Of a stretch of 9,362 bases of DNA, positions 1 through 6,362 are shown piece after piece. This DNA is from Spirochaetaceae bacterium (GTDB lineage: Bacteria > Spirochaetota > Spirochaetia > Treponematales > Breznakiellaceae): contig JAIRPH010000211.1 of assembly GCA_031257135.1 (NCBI GenBank), positions 1 to 9,362 on the forward strand, given 5' to 3'. Position 1 is the stretch's first letter, and each line of letters starts with the position of its first letter. The position numbers and the translations under genes are program-made. Below the pieces are notes generated by a model. That model saw only the letters and a list, made by a program, of their open reading frames with translations. It did not search any database and had not been told where the DNA came from.

Positions 1-282
1 TTTCTAAAAGGGAAAATTTTTAGCCCAGAAGCGCAAGCGGTTCTTTCTGCGGGAAAAGCCTTGTGGAAATATTATCACAAAAACAGTAACACTGTTTCCG
101 TGAACGCGTCGTTTTACGATATACGGGAGTTTTTTCAGGGGCGCAAAGATTCAGGCGCGATGAACGCAAAGTCTGCCGACGAAGGCTATACCGCGCTACT
201 TAAAACTCTGCGGAATGTACAAAAGACGCTGGCGTCAAAGATCGAGCCGAAAGTCTATGAATACGGCTTTTTGAAGGAATAA
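1..282 (+). CDS. C-terminal fragment of an unrecognised protein (5' end outside window)
   Basis: The reading frame is open from base 1 to a TAA at 280-282, giving 93 visible residues, so the gene starts to the left of the window. A TTG at 61 could be read as a start, but the frame continues unbroken upstream (reading FLKGKIFSPEAQ...), and no ribosome site precedes it, so a truncated longer gene is more likely. The visible tail is mixed and probably helical, with many Lys residues, a run of aromatic residues (LWKYYHK), and an end reading KIEPKVYEYGFLKE. There is no signal peptide, membrane segment or catalytic motif that I recognise, and I do not assign a family. It converges on the corrinoid-like gene, with a hairpin between them. 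Confidence 0.6.
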   Translation, partial: FLKGKIFSPEAQAVLSAGKALWKYYHKNSNTVSVNASFYDIREFFQGRKDSGAMNAKSADEGYTALLKTLRNVQKTLASKIEPKVYEYGFLKE

Positions 283-314
283 TATATGGAAAAAACGCTA
301 TTTTGAAGGCATGA

Positions 315-350
315 AAACAAGAAGCCGCTTATGAAAAGGGCTTCTTGTTT
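315..350. terminator. Hairpin terminator between convergent genes
   Basis: Perfect 12-bp inverted repeat (AAACAAGAAGCC / GGCTTCTTGTTT) with a 12-nt loop. It lies 32 nt after the stop of the left-edge gene and about 43 nt after the stop of the leftward corrinoid-like gene. The stem ends in AAAC/GTTT, so both strands emerge in a short T-rich stretch (TTGTTT on +, TTGTTTT on -). The U-tract is modest, but position and symmetry suit a shared bidirectional terminator. Confidence 0.7.
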
Positions 351-393
351 CAATTTATCTCTACTTTTGGAATTTTGCGTCTCGTTCCGGCGT

Positions 394-1041
394 TTATCCG
401 GCGGTTCGGGAATTGCAATAGGCTTCGGCCATTTCTGCGGCGCTGACCGCATCCGGCGCGTAGAGGTCAGCGCCGATGACCGAACAATACCGTTCCGTTA
501 CCGGCGCGCCGCTGACCATGATTTTCACCTGATCCCGCAGTTTTGCGGCAATGACCGCCTGCACTAAAGCCTTCATGTGAGGCATAGTGGTTGTAAGCGC
601 CGCGGTACAGGCGATAATACAGGCTTTTTCCCGTTCCGCGGCTTCGATGAAACGCTCGCTTGTAACTGCGGCGCCTAAATCGACAACTCGCAGTCCCATA
701 CCGCGCATCATGACTGACATTAGGTTTTTTTCAATTTCTTGGATGTCTCCTTTGACGGTTCCGATAACTACGGTTCCTTTTTGGGATGATTCGCAGGCGT
801 CCAGAAACGGCTTGAGGAGCCGAATCCCCATATTTAAGGCTCTGGCGGTGATCAGCACTTCGGTGATGAAAATTTCATTTTTCCGATACCGCCGTTCAAC
901 TTCTGCCATCCCAGCGATCAAACCGTATTTTAGTATGTCTTCGATGGCATACTGTTCTGCAATAGCCCGGGAAATCAAATCCATTGTTTCCTGAGCTTTT
1001 CCTGATTGCAGACTCAGCGCAATTTCTTGTAATTCAAGCAT
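394..1041 (-). CDS. Corrinoid (B12-binding) protein homologue lacking the cobalt-ligand histidine
   Basis: This is a 215-residue protein of the MtaC/MtbC-like corrinoid-protein family, of full family length. Residues about 1-85 form the helical cap (B12-binding-2 type) and about 88-210 the Rossmann-like B12-binding domain. Family landmarks are clear: GTVKGDI (94-100), VVDLGAAV (119-126), ALTTTM (148-153), GAPVT (178-182) and IGADLYAPDA (189-198). The core motif DxHxxG is altered: it reads D99-I-Q101-E-I-E104, so both the His that coordinates cobalt and the conserved Gly are replaced. The usual GG before APVT is SG (177-178). In the family this protein carries a methyl group between a substrate methyltransferase and tetrahydrofolate, in the cytoplasm. 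Without the His, a role as sensor, scaffold or His-off carrier is inference. It starts at ATG 1041 behind AAGGAAG (1048-1054). It lies 32 nt downstream of a PocR/AraC regulator on the same strand, probably in one operon. No methyltransferase gene is adjacent. Confidence 0.88.
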   Translation of the reverse strand: MLELQEIALSLQSGKAQETMDLISRAIAEQYAIEDILKYGLIAGMAEVERRYRKNEIFITEVLITARALNMGIRLLKPFLDACESSQKGTVVIGTVKGDIQEIEKNLMSVMMRGMGLRVVDLGAAVTSERFIEAAEREKACIIACTAALTTTMPHMKALVQAVIAAKLRDQVKIMVSGAPVTERYCSVIGADLYAPDAVSAAEMAEAYCNSRTAG

Positions 1042-1073
1042 TGCCGTCTTCCTTAATTTTGTGATATATTTTG

Positions 1074-2468
1074 TTATTCTTCTTTAATCAGTCTGCGGCA
1101 GGTGGCGGAAAAGTTATTTTCCGAAATTTCCTGTGTCATGCCGCCCTGACCTCGATACTTTCCCGGACTTACGCCGATGTAGTGTTTGAAGGTCTTTGAG
1201 AACCAGCTTTGATCTTCAAAACCGCAGGCTCCCGCAATCTCGCTTAGAGACAGGTCTGTCTCGGTGAGCATCCGGCTTGCTTTTTCAACTCTGATGCGGT
1301 TCAGATAACTGGAAAGATTTTCTCCCATCTCCTCCTTAAAAATCGTGCTGAAATAGGGCGCGGACAAGCCCGAAGCGGTGGCGATCTCCTGAAGGCTTAT
1401 CTTGCGGGTATAGTTCTCCCAGATAAACCGCTCCGCTTTCCGCAACGCCGAGGCGTGACGCACCCCGTGGAACGAGAATATCTGTCCGGCCATGCGCTCT
1501 ACGATGCTGTGAAGCACGTCCGTCAATTCCTCCACATTCTGGGCTTTCTGAATCCGCCTGAGATATTCGTTGTTGGTTTCAAGAAGAACCTTTTCGGTGT
1601 TGCCTGAAGCCACATTGGTTCGAGACAGCAGAACTACCAATTCGATTGCCCTGAACTGGATGTATTTGAACTGATCCGGATTGGAAAACAGCAGGATTGC
1701 CAGCAGTTCATTGAGGATGCGTCTGCCGGTTTCATTGTCTCCTCGGCGGAGCGTGGCGAGGAGCATCCGTTCCTTATCCAGCGGATAATCCGGCAAAGGC
1801 GCGCCTGCGGGATACTGCTCCTTTAGTTCCTGAATTTTTGCGGACAGTTCGGACTGCTGTTCAGCTCTGCGCTTCATCGTTTTGTAATACTCTTCACTGC
1901 CGGTAGAGAGGGATTCCGCGAGGATCAGCATAAGCTCCGCAAGAGCCTTGATTTTCTCCGAGTCTCCTCTGGGGAAGCAGGACAGCTTCTCCCTAATTTC
2001 CTCGATAGGAACCGTTCCGCCGGCCATCTGGTACATTTGATCCGCGGTTTCCCGGCTGTCGATTCCGAGAAAACCTGAGCCTATCAGCGCGCCCACAAAC
2101 CGATCGTCCGCATAGACAGGACTGGTCCAGAACATGAAGCCCAGATCGCACATATAGATGTAGGAACCTCGGAACCGGTTGGACTCTTTTATCCCATTGA
2201 TGTGCATATCAGTACACGGGCAGGCGTTAAAATCCTGAGGCGCCGTCGCCTCCGCCCCTGCCCGGTGCTTCATGCAGTATAGGCAGGTGTTTTTATCGGC
2301 GGCAATCTCTTTAAAGATTTCCGGTATGGGCAGATAATTGTGATCGTTGACGCATATCACCGCCCCCGTAGCCTTAGCGTATACCGTCAACATTTTGTAT
2401 GCCTTGAGCAAGATAGGATCAGTCCGGCTTGAGGCGTTGACGCTGTTTTTTTGTTTCTTTTCTTTCAT
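1074..2468 (-). CDS. PocR-domain AraC-family transcriptional regulator (paralogue 1)
   Basis: A 464-residue cytoplasmic regulator with a ligand-sensing N-terminus and a DNA-binding C-terminus. Residues about 15-190 resemble the PocR sensor domain (family knowledge: predicted to sense small hydrocarbon derivatives, named after the 1,2-propanediol regulator). Its notable residues are C62-x2-C65, C83-P-C85, H89 and C107. A helical linker follows (about 225-335), which in this pair contains LDKERxLLAxLRRGD. The C-terminal AraC domain has two helix-turn-helix units at about 358-379 (LQEIATASGLSAPYFSTIFK) and 406-428 (GACGFEDQSWFSKTF), ending in the typical IGVSPGKYR. Start is ATG 2468 with only a weak, distant purine run (AAGGGG, 2478-2483), which may mean translation is lower than that of paralogue 2. 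It sits 67 nt after paralogue 2 and 32 nt before the corrinoid-like gene. The ligand is unknown. Confidence 0.87.
   Translation of the reverse strand: MKEKKQKNSVNASSRTDPILLKAYKMLTVYAKATGAVICVNDHNYLPIPEIFKEIAADKNTCLYCMKHRAGAEATAPQDFNACPCTDMHINGIKESNRFRGSYIYMCDLGFMFWTSPVYADDRFVGALIGSGFLGIDSRETADQMYQMAGGTVPIEEIREKLSCFPRGDSEKIKALAELMLILAESLSTGSEEYYKTMKRRAEQQSELSAKIQELKEQYPAGAPLPDYPLDKERMLLATLRRGDNETGRRILNELLAILLFSNPDQFKYIQFRAIELVVLLSRTNVASGNTEKVLLETNNEYLRRIQKAQNVEELTDVLHSIVERMAGQIFSFHGVRHASALRKAERFIWENYTRKISLQEIATASGLSAPYFSTIFKEEMGENLSSYLNRIRVEKASRMLTETDLSLSEIAGACGFEDQSWFSKTFKHYIGVSPGKYRGQGGMTQEISENNFSATCRRLIKEE
1418..1460. repeat. 43-bp exact repeat inside regulator paralogue 1
   Basis: This stretch is identical, base for base, to 2859-2901 in the neighbouring paralogue, in the same orientation. 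It encodes the segment from R337 to W350 at the start of the AraC DNA-binding domain. Flanking coding sequence differs at many silent positions, so the exact match marks recent duplication or gene conversion. Confidence 0.85.
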
Positions 2469-2535
2469 ACGAGCTGACCCCTTAACAGTTTGTTATTATC
2501 AATAATGGATGATACCTTCCTTCTTGTATTGTACT

Positions 2536-3885
2536 TTATTGTAATATACCGGCGTTACTTTGACAATCAGCATAGACGCCGACGCCCTGCTCCCGATATT
2601 TGCCGGGACTTACGCCGATATAACTTTTAAATATCTTTGAGAACCAGCTTTGATCCTCAAAACCGCAGGCTCCGGAAATCTCGTTCAGAGACAAGTCGGT
2701 TTCGGTAAGCATCCCCGTAGCCTTCTCCACCCGGAGCCGGTTGAGATAGCTGGAAAGGTTTTCCCCCATCTCCTCTTTAAATATACTACTAAAATAGGAT
2801 GCCGACAGTCCAGAAACCTCCGCAATTTCCTGCAAACTGAGCTTTCTGGTGTAGTGTTCCCAGATAAACCGCTCCGCTTTCCGCAACGCCGAGGCGTGAC
2901 GTATCCCTTGGAACGAAAAAATCTGCCCGCCGATACAATCGACGATGCCGTACAGAATATCTATGAGTTCGCCCAGGGTTTTCGACTCCTGAATTTTTTT
3001 GAGATACCGGTTGTTGACCTCCAAAGTCGTCCGGTATTCGGCGGAATCTTTTTCCCGCCCGGCTCGCAAGGCTTCTCTGGAGAGGATCACCGCCAGTTCT
3101 ATAGCTCTAAGCTGGATGAACTCGAAGTTGCCGGACTTGGAAACGACGATGCCTTCTAAAAGCTCGCGCAGTATCTTCCGGGCGTTCTCATAATCCCCGC
3201 GCCGGAGGGCCGCAAGGAGAAGCCGTTCCTTGTCCAGCGGATATGCCGCGGGCTTTTTTTCCGCCTTTTGCATCCTGCCTGCCGGCGGCTTCGCGGAGGA
3301 TTTCGTCAGGGTCTCAACCGGCGGTTCAGGCATACCGGTGGAAATCTGTTCCGCGCAAAACCCGAGCATCTGAGCAAGGGCTTTTATCTCTTCGTAGGTT
3401 CCGGAGCGGCTTTTTGTGATATAGCCGTGAGCTTCCGCCTCGGATACCGCGCCTCTGCTCATCGCGCTGATCCGATGGACCGCTTCTTGAGGATCAAGAA
3501 GTATATGCCCCGCGTTGATGGCGCCTACCTGCCGTCCGCCAGAATACAGCACACTGCTCCAAAAGATAAGCCCTAACTCGCAGGTATAAATATAGGTTCC
3601 GCCGACGCGATGAGCTTCAAACATACTTTCGGTATGCATATCGTTACAGGGATATTCCCGTTCTCCCCAGACCCGGGAAACGTCTTGACAGTGTTTTTTG
3701 CACAGCTCGCACAAGAACGGTCTGCCTTTATACGGCACGATTTCCACAGGGCGTCCCGCCTGATCCATCACCGCTACCATGCAGTCAGCCGCCTGCTGAT
3801 AGGAGGCAAGCACTTCGTAGGCTTTCATCAACAACGGCTTCACTTCCCTGCGGTTTATAATACCAGACTGATAACTATAATCCAT
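2536..3885 (-). CDS. PocR-domain AraC-family transcriptional regulator (paralogue 2)
   Basis: A 449-residue paralogue of the next gene in the operon. Residues about 10-185 form a PocR-like sensor with C59-x2-C62, C66, C80-N-D-M-H84 and C102. A low-complexity Lys/Pro/Ala linker covers about 190-213 and is followed by the shared LDKERxLLAxLRRGD helical segment. Two helix-turn-helix units of the AraC domain lie at about 350-371 and 398-420, with the end motif IGVSPGKYR. The sensor halves of the two proteins are only moderately similar, while the DNA-binding halves are nearly the same. Start is ATG 3885 with a perfect GGAGG at 3890-3894, 4 nt upstream. It is the first gene of the leftward run. 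No good -35/-10 pair was found upstream, which suits an activator-dependent or self-regulated promoter (inference). Confidence 0.88.
   Translation of the reverse strand: MDYSYQSGIINRREVKPLLMKAYEVLASYQQAADCMVAVMDQAGRPVEIVPYKGRPFLCELCKKHCQDVSRVWGEREYPCNDMHTESMFEAHRVGGTYIYTCELGLIFWSSVLYSGGRQVGAINAGHILLDPQEAVHRISAMSRGAVSEAEAHGYITKSRSGTYEEIKALAQMLGFCAEQISTGMPEPPVETLTKSSAKPPAGRMQKAEKKPAAYPLDKERLLLAALRRGDYENARKILRELLEGIVVSKSGNFEFIQLRAIELAVILSREALRAGREKDSAEYRTTLEVNNRYLKKIQESKTLGELIDILYGIVDCIGGQIFSFQGIRHASALRKAERFIWEHYTRKLSLQEIAEVSGLSASYFSSIFKEEMGENLSSYLNRLRVEKATGMLTETDLSLNEISGACGFEDQSWFSKIFKSYIGVSPGKYREQGVGVYADCQSNAGILQ
2859..2901. repeat. 43-bp exact repeat inside regulator paralogue 2
   Basis: Second copy of the 43-bp identity found at 1418-1460, encoding R329 to W342 here. 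A shorter exact match (21 bp, around the GFEDQSWFSK codons) occurs near 2633-2653 and 1193-1213. Confidence 0.85.
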
Positions 3886-3911
3886 AGAACCTCCATATAT
3901 GTAAGAGTGTA

Positions 3912-3949
3912 CTAAGGGCTATTTTGACCGGACTACACCCTAATGGCTA
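3912..3949. promoter_or_regulatory. Direct repeat, candidate operator in the divergent control region
   Basis: Two 10-bp repeats, CTAAGGGCTA (3912-3921) and CTAATGGCTA (3940-3949), differ at one base and start 28 bp apart. They lie between the divergent regulator gene and the ATPase gene, ending 10 nt before the ATPase -35 box. AraC-family proteins, with two helix-turn-helix units, commonly bind direct repeats, so this is a candidate site for one or both neighbouring regulators. The 28-bp spacing is not a whole number of helical turns, which weakens the case. Confidence 0.35.
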
Positions 3950-3959
3950 AAAATTTTTC

Positions 3960-3989
3960 TTGACATATTTTGAAAAAATCGTATATACT
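3960..3989 (+). promoter_or_regulatory. Sigma-70 type promoter of the ABC ATPase gene
   Basis: A perfect -35 TTGACA (3960-3965) is followed after 18 bp by -10 TATACT (3984-3989), one base from consensus. The predicted transcript starts near 3996 and has an untranslated leader of about 33 nt. The strength of the match suggests substantial constitutive expression. Confidence 0.8.
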
Positions 3990-4014
3990 GAAAATTATAA
4001 AATAACCCATTATA

Positions 4015-4020
4015 GGGAGG
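4015..4020 (+). promoter_or_regulatory. Ribosome binding site fixing the ATPase start at 4029
   Basis: GGGAGG lies 8 nt before ATG 4029. The frame stays open upstream to a TTG at 3960, but that TTG is part of the -35 hexamer and would lie upstream of the transcript, so the 4029 start is chosen. Confidence 0.85.
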
Positions 4021-4028
4021 CGCCGTAT

Positions 4029-5180
4029 ATGGCAAAAGTAGAGCTTAAAGCTATTTGTAAAGTGTATGAAGGCAATGTCCGAGCCGTGGAAAATGCCAAC
4101 ATCACCGTGGAAGACAAAGAATTCTGCGTCTTTGTAGGACCTTCAGGGTGCGGTAAATCCACCACCCTCCGCATGGTCGCGGGCTTGGAAGACATCTCCG
4201 AAGGAGAGCTTCTAATCGACGGCGAACTGATGAACGACGTCCCGCCGAAAGACCGGAATATCGCTATGGTGTTCCAGAATTACGCCCTGTATCCCCACAT
4301 GAGCGTATATGATAATATGGCTTTCGGTCTTAAAATCAAGAAAGTTGACAAAGCCGAAATTGACCGCCGAGTCCACGAAGCCGCGCGGATTCTGGACATC
4401 GAGAAATTCCTCGACCGCAAGCCTAAAGCCTTATCAGGCGGTCAGCGTCAGCGCGTGGCTGTGGGACGGGCAATAGTCCGTAATCCGAAGGTCTTCCTCT
4501 TCGACGAACCCCTTTCCAACTTGGACGCGAAGCTCCGGGTTCAGATGCGCGCCGAAATTTCAGGACTGCACCACCGGCTTAACGCCACCATGATCTACGT
4601 CACCCACGACCAAGTCGAAGCCATGACGATGGCGGATAAAATCGTCGTTATGAAAGACGGAAAAGTCCAGCAAATCGGGTCCCCGCTGTACCTCTACAAC
4701 CATCCGGCGAACAAGTTTGTTGCCGGCTTTATCGGCTCTCCTCCCATGAACTTCCTGACCGTCAAAGTCGTGGAAAAAGGCGGCGACCTTGCCTTAGAAG
4801 AAAGCTCCTTTACGGTAAAACCGATAGCCGAACACGTTCCGTACCTCAAGAAATATGTAGGTAAAGAAGTGTTCTTCGGTATCCGCCCGGAAGATATGAT
4901 CTATCAGGAAAAACCGTCCGCGGAAAATAATATGCCTTTGAGCGTTACCGTTGTCGAGCCGCTCGGCGCGGATACCACCCTCTGGCTTAATACCGGCAGT
5001 AACCAGCCCCTCTGCGCCCGAACCGAACCTATCTATAAATTCAAGGTAGGAGATGTCTCCAACTTTGCTCCCAAAATGGACAAAGCCCGGTTCTTCGATA
5101 AGGAAACCGAGCTGTCCGTTCTCGCCGAACTGGACGCGGCCGCGCTCCCCCGGTATGTAACGGCTATGAAAAACGCCTAG
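4029..5180 (+). CDS. ugpC: MsmX/UgpC-type ABC transporter ATPase for carbohydrate import
   Basis: A 383-residue ATP-binding subunit of the CUT1 (MalK/UgpC/MsmX) family, slightly longer than the usual 360-370. It sits on the inner face of the cytoplasmic membrane and powers sugar or glycerol-phosphate uptake. Motifs in order: Walker A GPSGCGKST (37-45), Q-loop Q83, signature LSGGQRQRVA (135-144), Walker B VFLFDEP (155-161, catalytic E160), D-loop SNLDAK (163-168) and switch His193. Residues about 236-360 form the C-terminal OB/TOBE regulatory domain, including GIRPEDM (284-290). No permease or binding-protein gene is near, so it probably serves several transporters, as MsmX does in Bacillus and MsmK in Streptococcus. 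It has its own strong promoter. Its 3' end overlaps the convergent thiI gene by 17 nt. The exact substrate cannot be told from sequence. Confidence 0.93.
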   Translation: MAKVELKAICKVYEGNVRAVENANITVEDKEFCVFVGPSGCGKSTTLRMVAGLEDISEGELLIDGELMNDVPPKDRNIAMVFQNYALYPHMSVYDNMAFGLKIKKVDKAEIDRRVHEAARILDIEKFLDRKPKALSGGQRQRVAVGRAIVRNPKVFLFDEPLSNLDAKLRVQMRAEISGLHHRLNATMIYVTHDQVEAMTMADKIVVMKDGKVQQIGSPLYLYNHPANKFVAGFIGSPPMNFLTVKVVEKGGDLALEESSFTVKPIAEHVPYLKKYVGKEVFFGIRPEDMIYQEKPSAENNMPLSVTVVEPLGADTTLWLNTGSNQPLCARTEPIYKFKVGDVSNFAPKMDKARFFDKETELSVLAELDAAALPRYVTAMKNA

Positions 5181-6357
5181 CTTGTAAAGCCTGCGGAAAC
5201 GAGCGTTTTTCCATAACCCGTTCCCGCAGAGCCTTTTCGATTAAGCCGGACAGCTCAAGCCCTTGGTAGAGCTGTCCGGCTTCCGCAAGGTCGCCCCGCA
5301 AAATAGGGTGAACCGGACTAAATAAGGTACAACAATCCTGATAGGGCAAAATCGATATTTTGTACGTTCCCAGAGATTCGGCGAGGCGGATAATCTGTTC
5401 TTTATCTGTGCCGATAAGCGGACGAAGAACCGGCAATGTTACCCGGCTTTCGGTACAGGCGATGTTTTCTACGGTCTGACTTGCTACTTGGGAAAGGCTC
5501 TCGCCGGTGATGAGGCATTTAGCCTCCCGGTATCGGGCAAGCAGTTCCGCACATTCCATCATCGCCATCCGCAAGAGTACCGTAAGCCACGGTTCAGGAG
5601 CGGACGCTTTTATTGTACGCTGTATCTCGGTGAAACTCACCGTATACAGCCTGATTCCCAGAGTGTACCGTCCCAGTATATCCGCAAGGGCAATTACCTT
5701 TTGCCGGGCTTCCTCCGAAGTGTAGGGATAAGCATGAAAATATACCGCATCAATATGCATACCCCGGGACGCCATCAAGTAGCCCGCAACCGGCGAATCA
5801 ATGCCGCCGGACAACAGCAACATTCCCCGTCCGGCCGTTCCTACCGGCAAGCCCCGGAGTCCTTTCTTCGCGCCGGCGTAAATATAGGCTTTTTCCCGGA
5901 TTTCAACCTCGATAAGCCCTTGAGGAGTATGCACGTCAACGGCTAAACCGGAAACCGCCTCCAAAACCGCCTCGCCTCCTTTGCTCATAATCCCGTAGGA
6001 ATCTAAAGGAAACCGTTTATCCGTCCGGCGGGCTTCGATTTTGAATGTCCGTATTCCCTGCTGGAAGAGGAGTTTCCCCTCTTCGGCGCAGGCGCGAAGA
6101 ACCGCTGATTCGGTTTTCTCGGCAACCCGGGTTTTCGCCCACCCGGCTATGCCCAGCAGATGATTCAAAGCGTCTTCAACGGCGTCCTGAGCCTCTTCCG
6201 GGCAATGCACATAAAATCGTCCTTGAGCCGTTTCCGCCTTCGCTCCTGTCCCTTGAAGCAAAGTCAGGAGGTTCCGTTTCAGGACGTTTTCAAAGTTCCG
6301 CCGGTTCTCTCCTTTCAGCGTAAGCTCTCCTAATTTTAAAAGATAAGTTGTTTCCAT
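5164..6357 (-). CDS. thiI: tRNA 4-thiouridine sulfurtransferase ThiI
   Basis: A 397-residue cytoplasmic enzyme that adenylates U8 of tRNA and replaces its oxygen with sulfur from a protein persulfide. In some bacteria it also supplies sulfur for the thiamine thiazole. Residues about 1-60 form the N-terminal ferredoxin-like part (GELTLKGENR at 11-20), about 60-165 the THUMP RNA-binding domain, and about 175-365 the PP-loop adenylation domain with SGGIDSP (183-189) and the late motif LPYQDCCTLFSPVHP (337-351). C342 or C343 is the candidate sulfur-handling cysteine. There is no C-terminal rhodanese domain, unlike the E. coli enzyme and like the Bacillus one. The start ATG 6357 lies 5 nt after the desulfurase stop. 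GGAG (6371-6374) inside the desulfurase end is its ribosome site, with a longish 13-nt spacer. The close spacing indicates translational coupling. Confidence 0.95.
   Translation of the reverse strand: METTYLLKLGELTLKGENRRNFENVLKRNLLTLLQGTGAKAETAQGRFYVHCPEEAQDAVEDALNHLLGIAGWAKTRVAEKTESAVLRACAEEGKLLFQQGIRTFKIEARRTDKRFPLDSYGIMSKGGEAVLEAVSGLAVDVHTPQGLIEVEIREKAYIYAGAKKGLRGLPVGTAGRGMLLLSGGIDSPVAGYLMASRGMHIDAVYFHAYPYTSEEARQKVIALADILGRYTLGIRLYTVSFTEIQRTIKASAPEPWLTVLLRMAMMECAELLARYREAKCLITGESLSQVASQTVENIACTESRVTLPVLRPLIGTDKEQIIRLAESLGTYKISILPYQDCCTLFSPVHPILRGDLAEAGQLYQGLELSGLIEKALRERVMEKRSFPQALQARRFS
5168..5211. terminator. Possible bidirectional terminator within the overlapping gene ends
   Basis: A perfect 9-bp inverted repeat, GAAAAACGC (5168-5176) and GCGTTTTTC (5203-5211), has a 26-nt loop that could fold further (GCTT/AAGC). 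Each transcript ends the stem in five Ts. It straddles the ATPase stop (5178-5180) and the last codons of thiI, where both converging genes need an end. The long loop makes it weaker than a textbook terminator. Confidence 0.45.
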
Positions 6358-6362
6358 CTATT

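Noticed and set aside
2469..2535. Separate promoter or terminator between the two regulator genes
   Set aside because: No hairpin beyond a 4-bp TTAT/ATAA pair and no convincing -35/-10 set; simple operon spacer is more likely.
2650..3159. 169-residue frame on the plus strand opposite regulator paralogue 2
   Set aside because: Shadow; the minus-strand protein is a full PocR/AraC regulator with a paralogue next to it.
3960..4028. 23-residue N-terminal extension of the ATPase from TTG 3960
   Set aside because: The TTG is part of the -35 box, the extension lies over the promoter, and ATG 4029 has a strong ribosome site and begins at the usual family N-terminus.
3886..4028. Cobalamin riboswitch upstream of the regulator and corrinoid-like operon
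   Set aside because: Looked for a B12-box-like sequence and multi-stem leader; the gap is only 143 nt, shared with a divergent promoter, and shows neither.
5488..5946. 152-residue frame on the plus strand opposite thiI
   Set aside because: Opposite-strand shadow; thiI has all its catalytic motifs in the other direction.
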